34,031 nucleotides of DNA from Mycobacterium neglectum (lineage in GTDB: Bacteria > Actinomycetota > Actinomycetes > Mycobacteriales > Mycobacteriaceae). Under the pieces are notes generated by a model. That model worked only from the letters and a program-made list of their open reading frames with translations. It had not been told where the DNA came from and did not search any database. Both the position numbers and the translations under genes were made by a program. The stretch spans positions 1 to 34,031 of the forward strand of contig NZ_NVQE01000055.1 of the NCBI RefSeq assembly GCF_002591975.1, given 5' to 3'. Shown piece by piece: positions 33,376 to 34,031 of the stretch. Position 1 is the first letter of the stretch. Each line of letters opens with the position of its first letter.

Positions 33376-33930
33376 ATGCTCACAAAGGGTTTAAGCCTGA
33401 CCGGTCTACTTGTCGCCAGTCGCAATCGCAAGAAGCTGGCAGAACTGCACCGCGTACTCGATGCTGCGGGAGTCTCGGGGCTGACGCTGTTGTCGCTCGA
33501 CGATGTCGCGGCGTTCGACGAGGCACCGGAGACCGGTGCGACGTTCGAGGAGAACGCGTTGGCGAAGGCGCGCGACGCCTACCGCGCCACGGGGTTGGCG
33601 TCGGTGGCCGACGACTCGGGCCTCGAGGTGGCGGCGTTGAACGGCATGCCCGGAGTGTTGTCGGCGCGATGGTCGGGACGCCATGGCGACGACTCGTCCA
33701 ACACGTCGTTGTTGTTGGGACAGTTGAGTGATGTGCCTGACTCGCGGCGCGATGCTGCCTTCGTATCGGCGTGCGCACTGGTGTCTGATGCAGGCGAAGT
33801 TGTGGTGCGCGGTGAGTGGCCTGGCGCCATCGTCCGGGAGCCGCGCGGCGACGGCGGATTCGGCTACGACCCGGTCTTCCTACCGTCGGGGTCGACGCGC
33901 ACCGGAGCAATGATCAGAACCTGTGGATGA
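33376..33930 (+). CDS. rdgB: dITP/XTP pyrophosphatase RdgB, truncated at its C-terminus by an insertion sequence
   Basis: House-cleaning enzyme that hydrolyses dITP, ITP and XTP to monophosphates. The protein has the substrate-site segment LLVASRNRKKLAEL, ATFEENALAKA, VADDSGLEV, SARWSG and GDGGFGYDPVFLP. Family-like sequence runs to Ala178 (33907-33909); the next codons give only MIRTCG and a stop. The family continues ~25-30 residues with an SPxEKxxxSHR motif, whose Ser-His-Arg contact the nucleotide base; this part is missing. The first non-family codon coincides with the first base of the IS terminal repeat (33910), so the gene was broken by insertion and is probably inactive. ATG 33376 gives a slightly longer N-terminus than M. 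tuberculosis Rv1341. Confidence 0.88.
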   Translation: MLTKGLSLTGLLVASRNRKKLAELHRVLDAAGVSGLTLLSLDDVAAFDEAPETGATFEENALAKARDAYRATGLASVADDSGLEVAALNGMPGVLSARWSGRHGDDSSNTSLLLGQLSDVPDSRRDAAFVSACALVSDAGEVVVRGEWPGAIVREPRGDGGFGYDPVFLPSGSTRTGAMIRTCG

Positions 33931-34031
33931 GCCTCGGCGAGGTGGCGTGAAAGTGGGCGCACCTTCCCGAGGATGATCATCACGGAAACAGGATCTCGAT
34001 CAAGACCGGCGTTGGCGCGCTGGTTGGGAAG
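33910..34031 (+). mobile_element. Left-hand end of an insertion sequence (partial)
   Basis: A terminal repeat at 33910-33931 is the inverted counterpart of 101-122 (18 of 22 bases). It is followed by 100 bases that do not match anything in the flanking gene. The sequence just inside the repeat differs from that inside the left-edge copy, so this is the opposite (5') end of a related element lying in the same direction. An ATG at 33973 opens a frame (MIITETGSRSRPALARWLG) to the window edge that may be a transposase start. The family is not assigned. Confidence 0.6.

Noticed and set aside
1..34031. CRISPR arrays, tRNA genes, toxin-antitoxin pairs, prophage or defence islands
   Set aside because: None seen: no regularly spaced repeats, no tRNA-like cloverleaf noticed, and gene content is core mycobacterial.

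Overview
The window is GC-rich actinobacterial chromosome, almost certainly from a Mycolicibacterium-like mycobacterium. Many proteins can be matched from memory to M. tuberculosis proteins in nearly the same order: the Rv1316c-Rv1341 block, from ogt and alkA through nucS, fadA4, glgB/E/P, dinG, pncB1, clpS, mec-cysO-cysM, murI and rph to rdgB. An MspA-family porin suggests a rapid grower rather than the tuberculosis complex. No tRNA, rRNA, CRISPR array or prophage was seen.

Layout. (1) 1-2322: an outward-facing insertion-sequence end cuts off a dihydrofolate-reductase-family gene; then ogt and alkA (alkylation repair), all on the minus strand. (2) 2489-4819: a small secreted protein and a solitary fatty-acyl-AMP ligase, convergent. 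(3) 4936-7820: a glutaminase-STAS fusion convergent with a membrane class III nucleotide cyclase; their stop codons interlock. (4) 7858-11932: NucS mismatch endonuclease, a small zinc-binding protein, methylmalonyl-CoA epimerase divergent from thiolase FadA4, a DUF3817 membrane protein and a cysteine-free thioredoxin-TPR protein. (5) 11941-20377: glycogen/alpha-glucan metabolism, with minus-strand glgE-glgB-SRPBCC divergent from glgP, which overlaps a virginiamycin-B-lyase-like gene. (6) 20480-24659: MspA-family porin, a zinc-metalloprotease lipoprotein and DinG helicase. (7) 24752-33279: pncB, then a long plus-strand run: clpS, DUF2017, P1-family peptidase, mec-cysO-cysM (cysteine synthesis from a sulfur-carrier protein), rhomboid protease, murI, an Rv1339-type phosphodiesterase and rph. 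The run ends at a strong bidirectional terminator, followed by a small CsbD-like gene on the opposite strand. (8) 33376-34031: rdgB, truncated at its 3' end by a second insertion-sequence end.

The genes cover DNA repair and nucleotide-pool cleaning (Ogt, AlkA, NucS, DinG, RdgB), alpha-glucan assembly and breakdown (GlgE, GlgB, GlgP), cysteine synthesis (Mec, CysO, CysM), and cAMP formation and hydrolysis (cyclase, Rv1339-type enzyme). Most of the window is conserved core genome. The unusual points are the two related IS ends bounding the window and breaking genes, a 30-bp palindrome upstream of the secreted-protein gene, a large hairpin inside the peptidase-mec gap, a dinG reading frame with no standard start codon before its conserved N-terminus, an out-of-frame alkA/ogt overlap, and promoters that appear to give leaderless messages. 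I did not find a clearly novel multi-gene system.
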